The notes under the pieces are model-generated. The model saw only the letters and a list, made by a program, of their open reading frames with translations, did not search any database and had not been told where the DNA came from. Positions 10,926 to 21,399 of a stretch of DNA of 64,000 nt are shown one piece after another. This stretch comes from Halichoerus grypus. Its lineage: Eukaryota > Chordata > Mammalia > Carnivora > Phocidae. A program made the translations under genes and the position numbers. The number at the start of each line of letters is the position of its first letter. Within the stretch, counting starts at the first letter, position 1. Location: the NCBI RefSeq assembly GCF_964656455.1, contig NC_135715.1, forward strand, positions 41,922,603 to 41,986,602, given 5' to 3'.

Positions 10926-12385
10926 TCATGTCCTAGCTAGGAGAGGATGAGGTATTTAACAATAAACTTTAGTAGGAATTTAATATGTCATACTTATATG
11001 TTTATGAAAATATTACACTAGAACAGGAAAAATTGAATATGTAGGAAAGAGAATGAGAGGTTATAGCAGTGTAGTCTATGTTAGGGTGACAGTGAATGAT
11101 GAGTTAGTAAGTGAAAATGAGAACAAGAAATATACCATCTTTCTTTGCTCAGTACTGGAAAAAGAGTGTCAACTGCTGAAGAATACATTAAAAACAGTCT
11201 CTAAGAAACATTAACGTTTTGTTAAAAATGAGAAGGTGGAAGAAAATTGCAAATAAGTAGGAATTGCAAGAACTGTACTTAAAGTTGAACTTGGATATCA
11301 AGGAGCAGAATAAAAGTGTTCATAATTTCAGTAACTTTCATAAAATTACACTTTTTGTGCCTTACACCAAGTTTATGACCATTCAATATAATAACTTTAT
11401 TAAATAAAATGATTAAAATACATAAAATGTACAAGGTCTCTGATTTGTGACTAGAATTTAGACAACATGCATATATATATTTAATCTGAGACACACCACC
11501 TGAAAAGGACAGAATTTATTTTGAAAGTAATATTTACAAATACAAAATTTTCTAATAAGTTGCTCTCAAAAGATCTATTTTCTGAGTAGCAAGAAATAAA
11601 ATACTTAATATTGAAACAATTTTTGAAAGACAGATTATATACAGGAAATAGTGTATGTACTGCTACACAGATTTTGGAATTAAAAAGAAAAAAACAACTG
11701 CCCTTATTATTCTGGGGAGAGCATTCAGGAGATTTGCTGGATACAGTTTATGAAAGATTGAGGTGGTATAAAAAATGTGATTTATTATAAATAAGTCATG
11801 ATGCACTTTGCATCACTAAGATATTTTTTTAAAATCCAGTCTTTCGATATAAGTAGACATGTATAATAATTAAACTTAAAGAAATAACTTAGCATTTTGA
11901 ATCTCTGTTTTATCTATTTGTCTCTGCATAAACCAAAACATGCAAAATTTATTCAGAAATTTTTCATATAATTTCTGGTATGGTTCCAAAGGAAATGATA
12001 CTACTCTCTTCAAAATATATAGCAGTTTAATTTTTCTTTGGAATTATGCTATTCGATTTTATTATAGAATCTATTTTGTCACTTGGTAATTTTGTGACTA
12101 AATGCACTAAGGCAATGAAAAAAGATAAGTAAGCATTAAAATTAAACCAGTTCAGGTAGGTAATGTTATAATAAATAGCAGTCTCTCTGAGATCTGTATT
12201 TCTGTAACTAATCAAGAGTTTAGCCAGTGCTCAAACGGGAGATAGAGAGGTAAGTTCAGAAAATTAAAGCTGAGAAGCATTACACATGAAGAAAAAATAT
12301 AACTAAGGAACAATAAAATTCAGGAGTAATAATACAAGTATTTGTTAACTTTAAAATTGATCTTAGAGGTGAAAACACCACAGCC
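10926..12385. other. Unassigned AT-rich DNA
   Basis: About 1.4 kb without a gene, RNA or repeat I can name. The two minus-strand frames of 71 and 62 codons have no motif. Confidence 0.5.
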
Positions 12386-12560
12386 TTTTTTTTTTTTAAA
12401 GATTTTATTTATTTATTTGACAGAGAGAGAGAGCGAGAGAGAGAGCACAAGCAGGGGGAGCAGCAGAGGGAGAAGCGATGCGTGGCTTGATCCCAGGACC
12501 CTGGGATCATGACCTAAGCCAAAGGCAGACGCTTAACTGACTTAGTCATCTACGTGCCCC
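12386..12560 (-). mobile_element. CAN-SINE, antisense
   Basis: T-run, 'aaagattttatttatttatt', a (GA)n stretch, 'gatcatgacctaagcc' and a degenerate end 'ctacgtgcccc'. It lacks the 'gagcc...gatgtgggg' segment of most neighbours, so it carries an internal deletion of about 25-30 bp. The target duplication is imperfect (caccacagcc / caccatgggc). Confidence 0.88.
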
Positions 12561-12639
12561 CACCATGGGCTTTTTTTGAGATAATTATGACAATGTATGA
12601 ACTTTAAAGATGGAAATGAGCAAGTCTGTATGGACATGA

Positions 12640-13185
12640 GTTTTCAATACTCTTGGGTTAAATATGGGAGTGGAATGGCTGGGTTGTATGGTAGTTTTAT
12701 ATGATTGTAGATAGTTTTATTCATAATAGCCTCAAACTGAAAACAACCCACGTGTCCATCATCAAGTGAATAAATATCCAATATGTGGTATATCCATAAA
12801 TGACTACTACAATACTATTCAGCAATGAAGAGCAATGACTACTGACATTTGCAACAATACAGATGAATTTAAAAGTCATTTTGAGTAAAAGAAGCCAGAT
12901 ATAAAAGAGTATTATATATTGAATAATTGCATTTATATGAAATTCTAGGAATGTAAGTTACTAGTAAAGTGACAAAAATCAGATTGGTGGTTGCCTGGAG
13001 CTGGGGCTGAGGGATGGACAGCCATTAAAGGGGTACAAGGAAGGTTGAGGGGATGATGAAAATGTTCTGTATTTTTATTGTGTTGGTGGTTTCGCAGATG
13101 TACACAACTGTCAAATGCACTGAACACTAAATGGATGCAGTTTATTATATGTAAATTGTATCAATAAAGTCCATTCTAAAAAAAA
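12640..13185 (+). mobile_element. L1M 3' end
   Basis: Sense landmarks run in order: 'aatagcctcaaactgaaaac', 'catcatcaagtgaataaat', 'agaagccagatataaaagag', 'ggtggttgcctggagctggg', 'gaaaatgttctgtatttt', 'gtcaaatgcactgaacac' and 'caataaagtcc' plus an A-rich tail. This is a well-preserved L1M-type 3'UTR. Confidence 0.82.
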
Positions 13186-13239
13186 AATAAATAAAGAAGG
13201 ACATGAGGCCGACTGTTGGTTCCTACTCTATATTATTCT

Positions 13240-13640
13240 GGATAGCTAAGGTTATGCTGAAGCTTAAAAACAAAACAGCAACAAAAAACTACATGGCACT
13301 ATTTATTATGACAAGGGTTTATTTCTCAACTATGCAAAGTAGGCCATGACTCCAAGCAACTTTTCAAGGCACTTCAAAGGCAAAGGCTTATCGTTCCACC
13401 TTCTTATTAAGAGGCAATTTACATGATTATTCCAGGACAGGAAAACATCTCAGGTAGGAAATTAGATGCTTTGGCCTGGAAGTTGTTTATACTCATAACT
13501 AGTTAACCAGAATTTGTCATGCAGCCCCACCCCAACTGCAAAGGAACTAAGAAATGTGATTTTTCTATGTACCCACAAAGGAAACATAATTAGATATTAT
13601 AAACAACAAAATTTTTATAACATACCTAAACCATATGGAT
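13240..13640. mobile_element. Ancient unclassified interspersed repeat
   Basis: 'tatttattatgacaagggtt' with 'tttatttctcaactatgcaa', and later 'ggcctggaagttg' and 'aactgcaaaggaactaagaa', match a recalled mammalian repeat that I cannot name. It is probably an old LTR or DNA element. Orientation was not resolved. Confidence 0.35.
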
Positions 13641-14628
13641 ATGGAGGTTTTCTCTGTATATTCACTCCCTCTGTAAGTATCACACTAAAGTGCAACTATT
13701 AGCACTTACCCTTTTTTAATCTGTCCTGAAAAATCTTACCATGATACTAATGATCTTTTACGTAAAGTGAATAGCTGAATAATATTCTAACATATATATT
13801 TCTTAATTTATTTAACTAATCCCCTTTTTTGGAGTAAAAGTTATAATTGGAAGAGTTTCCTGTTATAACCACTGCTGTGGCGATCATCTGTATAGAAATA
13901 CTTAATTTTTAATATTTCATTATTAGTTATCAATAACAGGATGCATTTTTTCCTGTCAATTTAATGTCCAAATAAAATTGACTGAAGCCCCATTATCTAC
14001 ATTGCAGAAAGTCCAGTGCTCTTACCAGAGTCAGTTACTTCTGGACCAAAGTTCTCCCGCCTCTGAATTCCCTGCAATGCTTTTCTCAACTGTTCCACTC
14101 TTATTCACATGCTGACCCCACCCTAAAGAAATCAAGAATTCAGGCCTGTCATGTAAAATAGAACTTTAAAGATTTGTGATCGTGACATAAAAAATTCCAT
14201 CATTTTACTGCCTGTCACAGTCAAAGGTGAAATTGCGTATTTGTCATTCCTGTCATCGGGAGGCTTTTTTGGACAACATGATATTGATCCCTGAAATTCA
14301 GTGAGCACATCACTCCTTTTACAGCTTGATGTTCTCACTATAATTCTAAGTTTCCTTCCTCATTCCTTCCCATCCATCCATCTCTCCTTTATCCACTTCA
14401 AATTTCTTTTCTTTCAAACTGTGCCCTAGAATCACTTTTGTATATGCAAAATCATTGCTACCTAGATGAGGACTGCTCTGAAATTAAGGTATTTTTTTTC
14501 TTCCCCCTAAAAAATCACTTGCCTTCCTTAGAAGTCAGTTCTGCTTTAAAACTATGATTTTGACTGGAGGCAATACTATGTCACAGTGTTGGGAGGTTTA
14601 AATTTGTTCCTAAATAAAATTGTTCTTT
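13641..14628. other. Unassigned DNA; 14125-14340 unusually repeat-free
   Basis: No gene recognised. A faint old-L1-like patch lies at about 13770-13910 ('agctgaataatattctaac'). The block at 14125-14340 has balanced composition and several CpGs for this AT-rich setting, and resembles no repeat I know. A 68-codon minus-strand frame covers it without a recognisable motif. Confidence 0.4.
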
Positions 14629-14816
14629 CAGTGCCTGCATGGCTCAGTTGGTTCAGCGACTGCCTTCGGCTCAGGTCATGATCCTGGGGTCCTGGGATCG
14701 AGCCCCACATCGGGCTTCCCTTGCTCTGCAGGGAGCCTGCTTCTCCCTCTCCCTCTGCCTGCCACTCTCCCTGCTTGTGCTCTCTGTCAAATAATTAAAT
14801 ACAATCTTTAAAAAAA
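14629..14816 (+). mobile_element. CAN-SINE
   Basis: Sense copy from 'cagtgcctgcatggctcagt' to 'acaatctttaaaaaaaa'. The duplication aaaattgttcttt (about 14616-14628 and 14815-14827) marks the insertion. Confidence 0.93.
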
Positions 14817-14850
14817 AATTGTTCTTTAAGCAGATCCCAGCATAAAACTA

Positions 14851-14885
14851 TACACTGGATCTTAGCCAAAAGACCAAGAAGCGAT
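14851..14885 (-). pseudogene. RNU2: Truncated U2 snRNA retropseudogene (5' stub)
   Basis: The minus strand reads atcgcttcttggtcttttgg and then ctaagatccagtgta, which is the first ~35 nt of U2 snRNA with three substitutions. The remaining ~150 nt and any poly(A) are absent. Direct repeats gcataaaactatac (14840-14853) and gcataaaattatac (14887-14900) flank it with one mismatch, so it was inserted as a 5' fragment. It is not a functional snRNA: the Sm site and 3' stem-loops are missing. Confidence 0.85.
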
Positions 14886-14900
14886 GGCATAAAATTATAC

Positions 14901-15619
14901 AATTCATGTTAGTTATTACTTACTTATAACAAAGAACATTTCCCCCGCACTCCCATATGCTTTTGCTCTTATTCAATCCTTTATCATCTATAAAATCTTA
15001 TAAAAATTAAATGGTATTCTTTTCCTCAGATTTTGAGATTTTTATTAATAGGTTATTTTTTTAAGAAATTTCAACATCTTATCATTTCCTAATTACATTA
15101 GCACCACTTATTTAGACTTTCTGTAAATGTTACTGTTGTCAATGATATCCTATGTTTATTTTACAAATCTTTTCCCTTTTGCTGCCAATTCATATCCTGT
15201 GGTCTTTAATATTTTCCTAAAGGGATTATAGAAATTGCACACTCTCTGACTCCTTGCATGTCAACCAATGCCCTTCTCTTGTCTTCCCATGTAAAAGACA
15301 GCCTGTCGGGTTATGTCACAGAGGGCATGCAAACGTTTTTTCACATAATGCTGATAATGAGCCCTTGTCTTCTGACATTTAGTGAGCAGAACAGCTTAAC
15401 ATCAACCTCATTATTTCTCCATTTTTGTCTGCTTGATTGTAGGTTTTCTTCTTTATTAATTTTTTTGTTTGTTTAAAGTACCAATGTCTATCTAATTACA
15501 AATTTATCTTCATCAATGTTGCCTACTATTATTAACTCATTTGATCTCTGCACTAAAATCTTTCTTCAGATAGAGTAATTTCCTTTTTAAATTTTTGTTT
15601 ATGCTCTTGTTACTGTTTG
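14901..15619. other. Unassigned AT-rich DNA
   Basis: I recognise nothing here. The 72-codon frame at 15258-15476 has no family motif. Confidence 0.5.
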
Positions 15620-15630
15620 GTTACCTCTCC

Positions 15631-15734
15631 TAACACCCTCCCTACCTCTCCACCTCTATCAGGACTTTTGGTTGTTCCTCACTAACACCCTTCCTACCTC
15701 TCCACCTCTATCAGGACTTTTGGTTGTTCCTCAC
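15631..15734. repeat. 52-bp tandem direct duplication
   Basis: Units 15631-15682 and 15683-15734 both start 'taacaccct' and end 'ttggttgttcctcac', and differ at one base. The near identity contrasts with the age of the surrounding L2, so the duplication is much younger than its host. Confidence 0.95.
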
Positions 15735-15962
15735 ATACACACTGCAAACATATCCTTACCTAAAGATTTTACATTTACTTTTGCTTTTGGCTGTAACATT
15801 CCTCTATCTGGTAGCCACATGCCCAGTCTTTGCTCCAGTCTGCTATCAAGTTTCCTCCAATGCCGCTTTCACAGATAACACAGATCAGCAAAACTGAAAC
15901 ATCAACATCCACTTACATTGAAACCCACACTCCCAATGCACTTTATAACTTTGCCTTTCTTT

Positions 15963-16161
15963 CTTTTTTGTTTTTTTAAGATTTTATTTATTTGTCAGAG
16001 AGAGTGAGCACAAGCAGGGGAAGCGGCAGGCAGAACAGGCAGAGGGAGAAGCAGGCTCCTCACTGAGCAAGGAGCCTGCTGTGGGACTCGATTCCAGGAC
16101 CCTGAGATCATGACCTGAGCTGAAGGCAGATGCTTAACCGACTGCACCACCCAGGCATCCC
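15963..16161 (-). mobile_element. CAN-SINE, antisense, nested in L2
   Basis: 'taagattttatttatttgtc', 'gatcatgacctgagctgaag' and 'ccacccaggcatccc'. A perfect 16-bp duplication, taactttgcctttctt, at 15947-15962 and 16162-16177 fixes the boundaries and shows that it split the older L2. Confidence 0.96.
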
Positions 16162-16385
16162 TAACTTTGCCTTTCTTAATTCCATACTACTTCTTACTAC
16201 CTACCATGCTTTATACTTTTTTGTGTGTATTTCTCCTCAGATAATTCCTGCCATTACGTATCCCATATAAGCTCCTTAAGAGATTTTTTTCTCAAATTTA
16301 CCACTCTATCTTCAACTGTCAGAGATTTCTGGAATATATAAATATTTTGGGGCCATAAATGAATAAATGAATGAATGGATATATG

Positions 16386-16737
16386 CATGCGTGGGTGAAT
16401 TATTTCCTCACTTTATTAATTATATTAATTATATTTATTATCATTTACCTATCATATGATTGTAGGATCTCCTATCTTTATTCTTCATGATAGTTCATTT
16501 TACTGTCATTTAAAAAATGTATTTTTTTGTGTGTGCTTTAGGAGAATAGCTCTACCTGGTCTTTCTCATTAATTTTTATTCTCCAATTTGCTGACTTATA
16601 GTAATGCATTTTCATATTTGTCTGTATGTTTTTATCTACAGGAAATCTTTCCATAACTCAAGTTAATGATTATGTAGCCTTATACTTTTACTCTGTTAAT
16701 GTAATGTATCCTTGAATAAAATTGAAAATATGGATTA
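16386..16737. other. Unassigned AT-rich DNA
   Basis: Includes an ATT/AAT-rich patch (about 16410-16440). Nothing else recognised. Confidence 0.5.
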
Positions 16738-16925
16738 GGGCACCTGGGTGGCTCAGATGGTTAAGCGTCTGCCTTCGACTCAGGTCATGATCCCAGGGTC
16801 CTGGGATCGAGTCCCACATCGGGCTCCCTGCTCCTTGGGAGCCTGTTTCTCCCCCTGCTTCTCTCTCTCTCTCTGTCTCTCATGAATAAATAAATAAGAT
16901 CTTTAAAAAAAAAAAAAAAAGAAAA
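16738..16925 (+). mobile_element. CAN-SINE
   Basis: 'gggcacctgggtggctcaga' to a 16-A tail. The perfect 14-bp duplication gaaaatatggatta lies at 16724-16737 and 16926-16939. The next SINE follows in the same orientation after about 40 bp. Confidence 0.96.
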
Positions 16926-16964
16926 GAAAATATGGATTAAAGTGAGATTAAAAGTAAATTCAAG

Positions 16965-17175
16965 GGGCATCTAGGTGGCTTAGTTGCTTAAGCGTCTGCC
17001 TTTGGCTCAGGTCATGATCCCAGGGTCTTGGGATTGAGCCCCGCATCAGCCTCCCTGCTTCGCGGGAAGCCTGCTTCTCCCTCTCCCTCTGCCTGCAGCT
17101 CCCCCTGCTTGTGCTCAGGCTCTCTCTCTCTCTCTGTCAAATAAATAAATAAAATCTTTACCAAAAAAAAAAAAA
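16965..17175 (+). mobile_element. CAN-SINE
   Basis: 'gggcatctaggtggcttagt' to a poly(A) tail. Duplication aagtaaattcaag (16952-16964) and aagtgaattcaag (17176-17188), one mismatch. It is an independent insertion, not a tandem duplicate of 16738-16925: its head sequence and duplication both differ. Confidence 0.95.
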
Positions 17176-17188
17176 AAGTGAATTCAAG

Positions 17189-17734
17189 AGATAAAGTGAG
17201 ACCTAAATAAAATGGATTAGTCACTGCTAAAATTTCTGCCTTTGTGTTCACATTCTTCTAGAGGTAACCACAGTTAATTTATTAAATAAACCTCTCATTA
17301 ACCATAAGAATATCCTTACAAAGAATACCATTAGCTTAGTACATTATCATAGTGACCATAATGTCATTACTAATTTCTAATAAACTCCAGCACCAGGAGC
17401 AGTTTTAGACAATTTTGACTCACTGTTTCAATCAAATTTGACTGTTAGCTCTTAATCTATTAAGAATTTTCTCACAGGATACACTAGTCTCCAACCAATG
17501 AATTCCTAAATTCAGTAGTTTTAGTGAGATTCTATCAAGGATCTAAAGCAGACTTTTCCTTTTGATATGGTACATCATTAGTTTGAAATTTCCTCACTCT
17601 AATCTTGTTAACTTTGTCAAATTAGGAATATAATCAGATTTAAAATGGAATAAGAATGTAAAACTTTTAATGATTACTACACATCCAGAACATAATATAT
17701 CAACTCTTAAAGTAGTGGCCATGGATAAAAGAGC
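17189..17734. other. Unassigned DNA
   Basis: No gene, RNA or familiar repeat seen. Confidence 0.5.
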
Positions 17735-18025
17735 AATAATTTTAATAATTACAACAATTAATATGTATTGACCCTTAATTAAGTTATGAACTTCATATAT
17801 ACAATGAACATTACATTAATTTTTTCATTAAATACTTTAATAGTTTTGTGGAGTTTTTTTTTTTTTTCCTTTACCTTACAGAAAAGGATACTTAGGATCA
17901 TGAAATGAAAGTAACAGGCACAAAGTAATGTTGTTGGCTATGGCAGCACTATTCTGTGAATCCAGGTCTGAGTGTAGAGCCCATGCTTTATTTAACCAGT
18001 TTTATCCACTACACTGTTCCATATA
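17735..18025 (-). mobile_element. MIR, antisense, with a T-run
   Basis: On the + strand, 'atgaaatgaaagtaacaggc', 'tgaatccaggtctgagtgta' and 'agcccatgctttatttaacc' with 'actacactgttcc' follow the reverse MIR consensus. A T-run (about 17856-17868) interrupts the middle. Confidence 0.6.
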
Positions 18026-18234
18026 ATTATCCATTTCCTTGCCTGAGCAACAATTGCTTCAATATTGATGATATCTAATCTTGCTTTTATTTTGATTTTT
18101 TTTTTTCTTGAGGAGTAGGAAAAATGGAGAGGGTAGATGATAACTCCAAAAAGAGAAATTCAAATACTATGAGAGACTAATCAGGAAATACAAACCTGAA
18201 TAAGTTTCTCAATTGTCTTTTATAATAAATAACA

Positions 18235-18395
18235 AAAATAACAGCAAGAAATAACTATTGTTTTCATTTAATGAGAATTCATTATGAGCCATACATTAAT
18301 CAATTATTCTATATGCCTTGTATATAGTTCCCTTTCAATATTTAGTATATCTTCACAGGAAGTTTAACACTTTATAGATTAAGAAACTCAGGCAA
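18235..18395 (-). mobile_element. MIR 3' part, antisense
   Basis: 'cattatgagccatacatta', 'ttcacaggaagtttaac' and 'tatagattaagaaactcagg' follow reversed MIR text ('...aggaaactgagg...'). It ends in a short (GT)n at about 18400-18414. Confidence 0.5.
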
Positions 18396-19138
18396 AAAAA
18401 GTGTGTGTGTGTGTTTTTACAACCATATATTCCCTTGTTCTGACTTAAGGGACATACTGAGTTTTCTGTTTCTTAACCTCAATAATACCAGTAAACCAGC
18501 ATGTGTGTGTCAGCACACTGGATGTATTATGAACAATTCAGTAGTTAGTGAACTGACAAATTTTGACCAGTGTTTTCTGTTTGTTCTGGCTACAACTAAG
18601 AATACATACTGGCATATCAGGGGTAGTGCTGCACAAACTAGATTGTAGAATGTGATATATCATACAACAAAACTATGAAGCTCATGACTAGGACCAGTAA
18701 AATAATGTATGTTACGTAGGACACAGAAAAATTTTGTCTGGAAGTAGATCAGAAAGCATAGGTAGGAAAGTATAAAGTTCTAATGCATAGTTGCACAAGC
18801 CTGAAGTACAGTTAAGCTAAGAGCATAATACCATGAATGTTTTCAGAAATCTATGAAAAATTATGATATCCTCATAATAATTATTATATGTATAGGTCAT
18901 TTTTAATATTTTTATGAACTGTTACACTTATTTATAAATGTTTTATTATTTTAAAATATTCTGCAAAATATTTAAGACTCGAAGTGGGCAAACATGATAA
19001 AGATGCTAAAAATGGTCATGGTATATAAACCATTCCTGATGATCTTTGAAGGGGGTTCAACATGTTAGTTTGACAAAGAACTGTCTTAATCCAGTTGTTT
19101 ATAAACTGACTCTTAGTATTATTAAATTCCTTTATTTT
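18396..19138. other. Unassigned AT-rich DNA
   Basis: The 81-codon frame beginning in the (GT)n has no motif. Nothing recognised. Confidence 0.5.
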
Positions 19139-19327
19139 CTGGGCGCCTGGGTGGCTCAGTTGGTTAAGCGACTGCCTTCGGCTCAGGTCATGATCCTGGA
19201 GTCCCGGGATCGAGTCCCGCATCGGGCTCCCTGCTCAGCAGGGAGTCTGCTTCTCCCTCTGACCCTCCCCCCTCTCATGTGCTCTCTCTCTCTGTCAAAT
19301 AAATAAATAAAATCTTTAAAAAAAAAA
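19139..19327 (+). mobile_element. CAN-SINE, young subtype
   Basis: 'gggcgcctgggtggctcagt' with the diagnostic 'ggttaagcgactgccttcgg', 'gatcctggagtcccgggatc' and 'ctgaccctccccc'. The duplication aaattcctttatttt is perfect (19124-19138 and 19328-19342). It is nearly identical to copies at 38489 and 42648, so it is among the youngest here. Confidence 0.97.
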
Positions 19328-19342
19328 AAATTCCTTTATTTT

Positions 19343-20299
19343 TCTTCAAAGCAATGTCGTGGCCCATAACGATTACCCCCCAATCTCTTGATTTTAAAAT
19401 TCACACTTCTCACTCAAAATAGAAAGTTTCCTTATATTATCAGTATAGCATGGACTCTCATGAGAATGGTGACAAAAGAATGAATCGTAAGTCAATAAAC
19501 TATTTAAATGATTGGTATTACCAAATGACTGAGACAGACCCATCACTGAAAACTAATCATATCTGAAAATACTTATAGAATATTCATTTTCTTTCCAATT
19601 TAGGATTTAATGATTAATTTACAAAAAAAATCACCTCATTTGTTAGACTTTTATTTTAGATTCAACCCTGAGTAATCTATTGCCATCCAAACAAATGGAA
19701 TATCCAGAAAAATATTTTTTCAGGTATGTTCATGTTCACCTATGTTAAAATAAGTAATGCCTTTTAAAAAGTACAGCTTATTAGATACCTGGAATTTATT
19801 CAACTGTTTTATACATATGACAGCAAAATTAGAGTTGTATGTATGCTTATTTTTCTCTGAAGAATATGATATGTGCTTTTACAGCAACTATTATTAATAG
19901 TGCTAGGAAGAGTCATCCAATGTTAACTTAATATTATGTGAATATTAGTTTTATAAAAGCTTTATCTCTAAAATTAGAAATTATTTCTTTTAGGAAGTAT
20001 ATAAGATGATTTCAACCACATAATTTAACATTTTGAAATATAAAATATTAAATATTTTAGGATTACATTGGAGAAAATAGCTAACATTTGGGTAAATAGC
20101 ATTATACAAACAGTTTAATGTATTAATTGAAATCCCAGGATTTGAATTCAAACAGATCTTGGTTTAATGTGGAAGAAATATCACTTTTAATGTCCACACC
20201 TAATTCTATTCATTAATTAAATGGGAATAACTGTCCTATGGTGTGAATTATGATACCACTACACAGAATACACTATTATAATAATAACATTAAATTACA
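19343..20299. other. Unassigned AT-rich DNA
   Basis: A weak MIR-like patch may lie near 20135-20290 ('ggatttgaattcaaacagat'). Nothing else recognised. Confidence 0.45.
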
Positions 20300-20720
20300 T
20301 ACATACATGTTCTACACAATATTCACATATGTGGTACAAATACCACAAACTTACTGACTTAAAACACCACAAATTTATTATTTACAATTCTGGTGGTCAG
20401 AAATCCAAAATGTTCTCACTGAGCTAAAATCAAGACGTTGTCAGGGCTGTGTTCCTTTCTGGAAACTTTAGACTTGCTTTAACTTCTACAGGCCGCCTGC
20501 ATTCTTTGGTTTGTGACCCCCTTTCATCTTCAAAGTCAGCAATGGCAGGTTGAGTCTTTCTCTCATTGCACTCACACTGATACAGTCACTGACTTTTTTG
20601 CTTCCCTCTTTCATTTATAAGGACTCATGATTACACTGGGCCCCTGTGGAATCCAAGTTAATCTCCTCATGTAGGGTCAGGTGATTAGCAACCTTAATTC
20701 AGTCTGCAACCTTAATATCT
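20300..20720 (-). mobile_element. Ancient LTR-like repeat, antisense
   Basis: 'accacaaacttactgactta' with 'aaacaccacaaatttattat', 'tcactgagctaaaatcaaga', 'ggctgtgttcctttctggaa', 'gactcatgattacactgggc' and 'aggtgattagcaaccttaat' are the reverse of the blocks at 4340-4790 and 60905-61418. It is the best-preserved of the family in the window. No coding sequence. Confidence 0.6.
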
Positions 20721-20778
20721 CTGATATTATAGGAATATTATGTTATATATTATATGTAATTATATTACATACACAACA

Positions 20779-20782
<4 letters not shown>

Positions 20783-20812
<30 letters not shown>

Positions 20813-20820
20813 TTTCTTTT
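20783..20820. repeat. (AT)n microsatellite plus T-run
   Basis: About 12 AT units followed by 12 T. The frames encoding Tyr-Ile repeats here are artefacts. Confidence 0.92.
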
Positions 20821-21295
20821 TGTAACATACACCACAATAAGGCAGCAAACCCAGCACCATACAAGAGTAAGATTCTATTGCTCTTACATCTAGGATGGTT
20901 ACCAAAATACCTCTGCCGTTCCTAGTTAAGCTCACTCACATGCCATCAGTGAGCTGTTTCTTATCTAATCTAAGATGGCTTTGGCTGAGACCACCTGGAC
21001 CACATGTTGCTTCTCCACATGCTTTTCCTTCTCCATCAGGCTAGCCTAGGGAGATTCTCACAGATATCCCTGATTAAGAAAAGTGACAGCAATCCCAGTT
21101 AGGGTGTAAGTCTATTCGCCCTCTGCTTATGTTCTGTTTGCTAACATCCCACAGGCCAAAAAAGTCACATGGCTGAACGTAAGATCCGAATGAAAATGCA
21201 TTACAAGGTGTATGGCAAATGGCCGGTGGGGGGGGGAAGGGGGGAGAAAGAATGAAGAATTGGGGCCATTTTTGCAATCTATTACTAGGCATTTA
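20821..21295. mobile_element. Ancient unclassified interspersed repeat
   Basis: 'gattctattgctcttacatc', 'catcaggctagcctagggag', 'gccaaaaaagtcacatggct' and 'gaagaattggggccattttt' match a recalled old mammalian repeat (LTR-like) that I cannot name. It contains a G-rich run at about 21225-21246 with G-quadruplex potential. Confidence 0.4.
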
Positions 21296-21399
21296 GCTTT
21301 ACTGAAGACTATTAACTTAGGAAGGCAACATATTTAATGCATATTATATACTAGGCAATTCTAGGCAGTAGGGAATCAACTGAGATAAGAAAATAATTT

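Larger units (their letters stand above)
15620..16385 (+). mobile_element. L2 3' region, sense, interrupted
   Basis: 'ttggttgttcctcacataca', 'ttacttttgcttttggctgt' and 'cctctatctggtagccacat' follow the L2 text that in consensus reads like '...ttgcacttgctgttcc...'. After the nested SINE it continues with 'cttaattccatactacttct', 'cccatataagctccttaaga' and ends 'tgaataaatgaatgaatgga', the L2 tail. It also holds a 52-bp tandem duplication. Confidence 0.68.

Noticed and set aside
16738..17175. Tandem duplication of a SINE
   Set aside because: Each copy has its own distinct target-site duplication and diagnostic bases, so these are two independent insertions.
19139..19215. tRNA gene calls in SINE heads
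   Set aside because: The SINE heads derive from a tRNA and keep A/B-box-like text, but they cannot fold as a full tRNA and are followed by SINE bodies and tails.
19046..19306. 86-codon frame and similar frames over SINEs (14620, 27473, 35274, 38531, 63062)
   Set aside because: They translate CAN-SINE sequence (recurrent 'AQVM', 'PCSAGSLLLPL' strings) and have no coding meaning.
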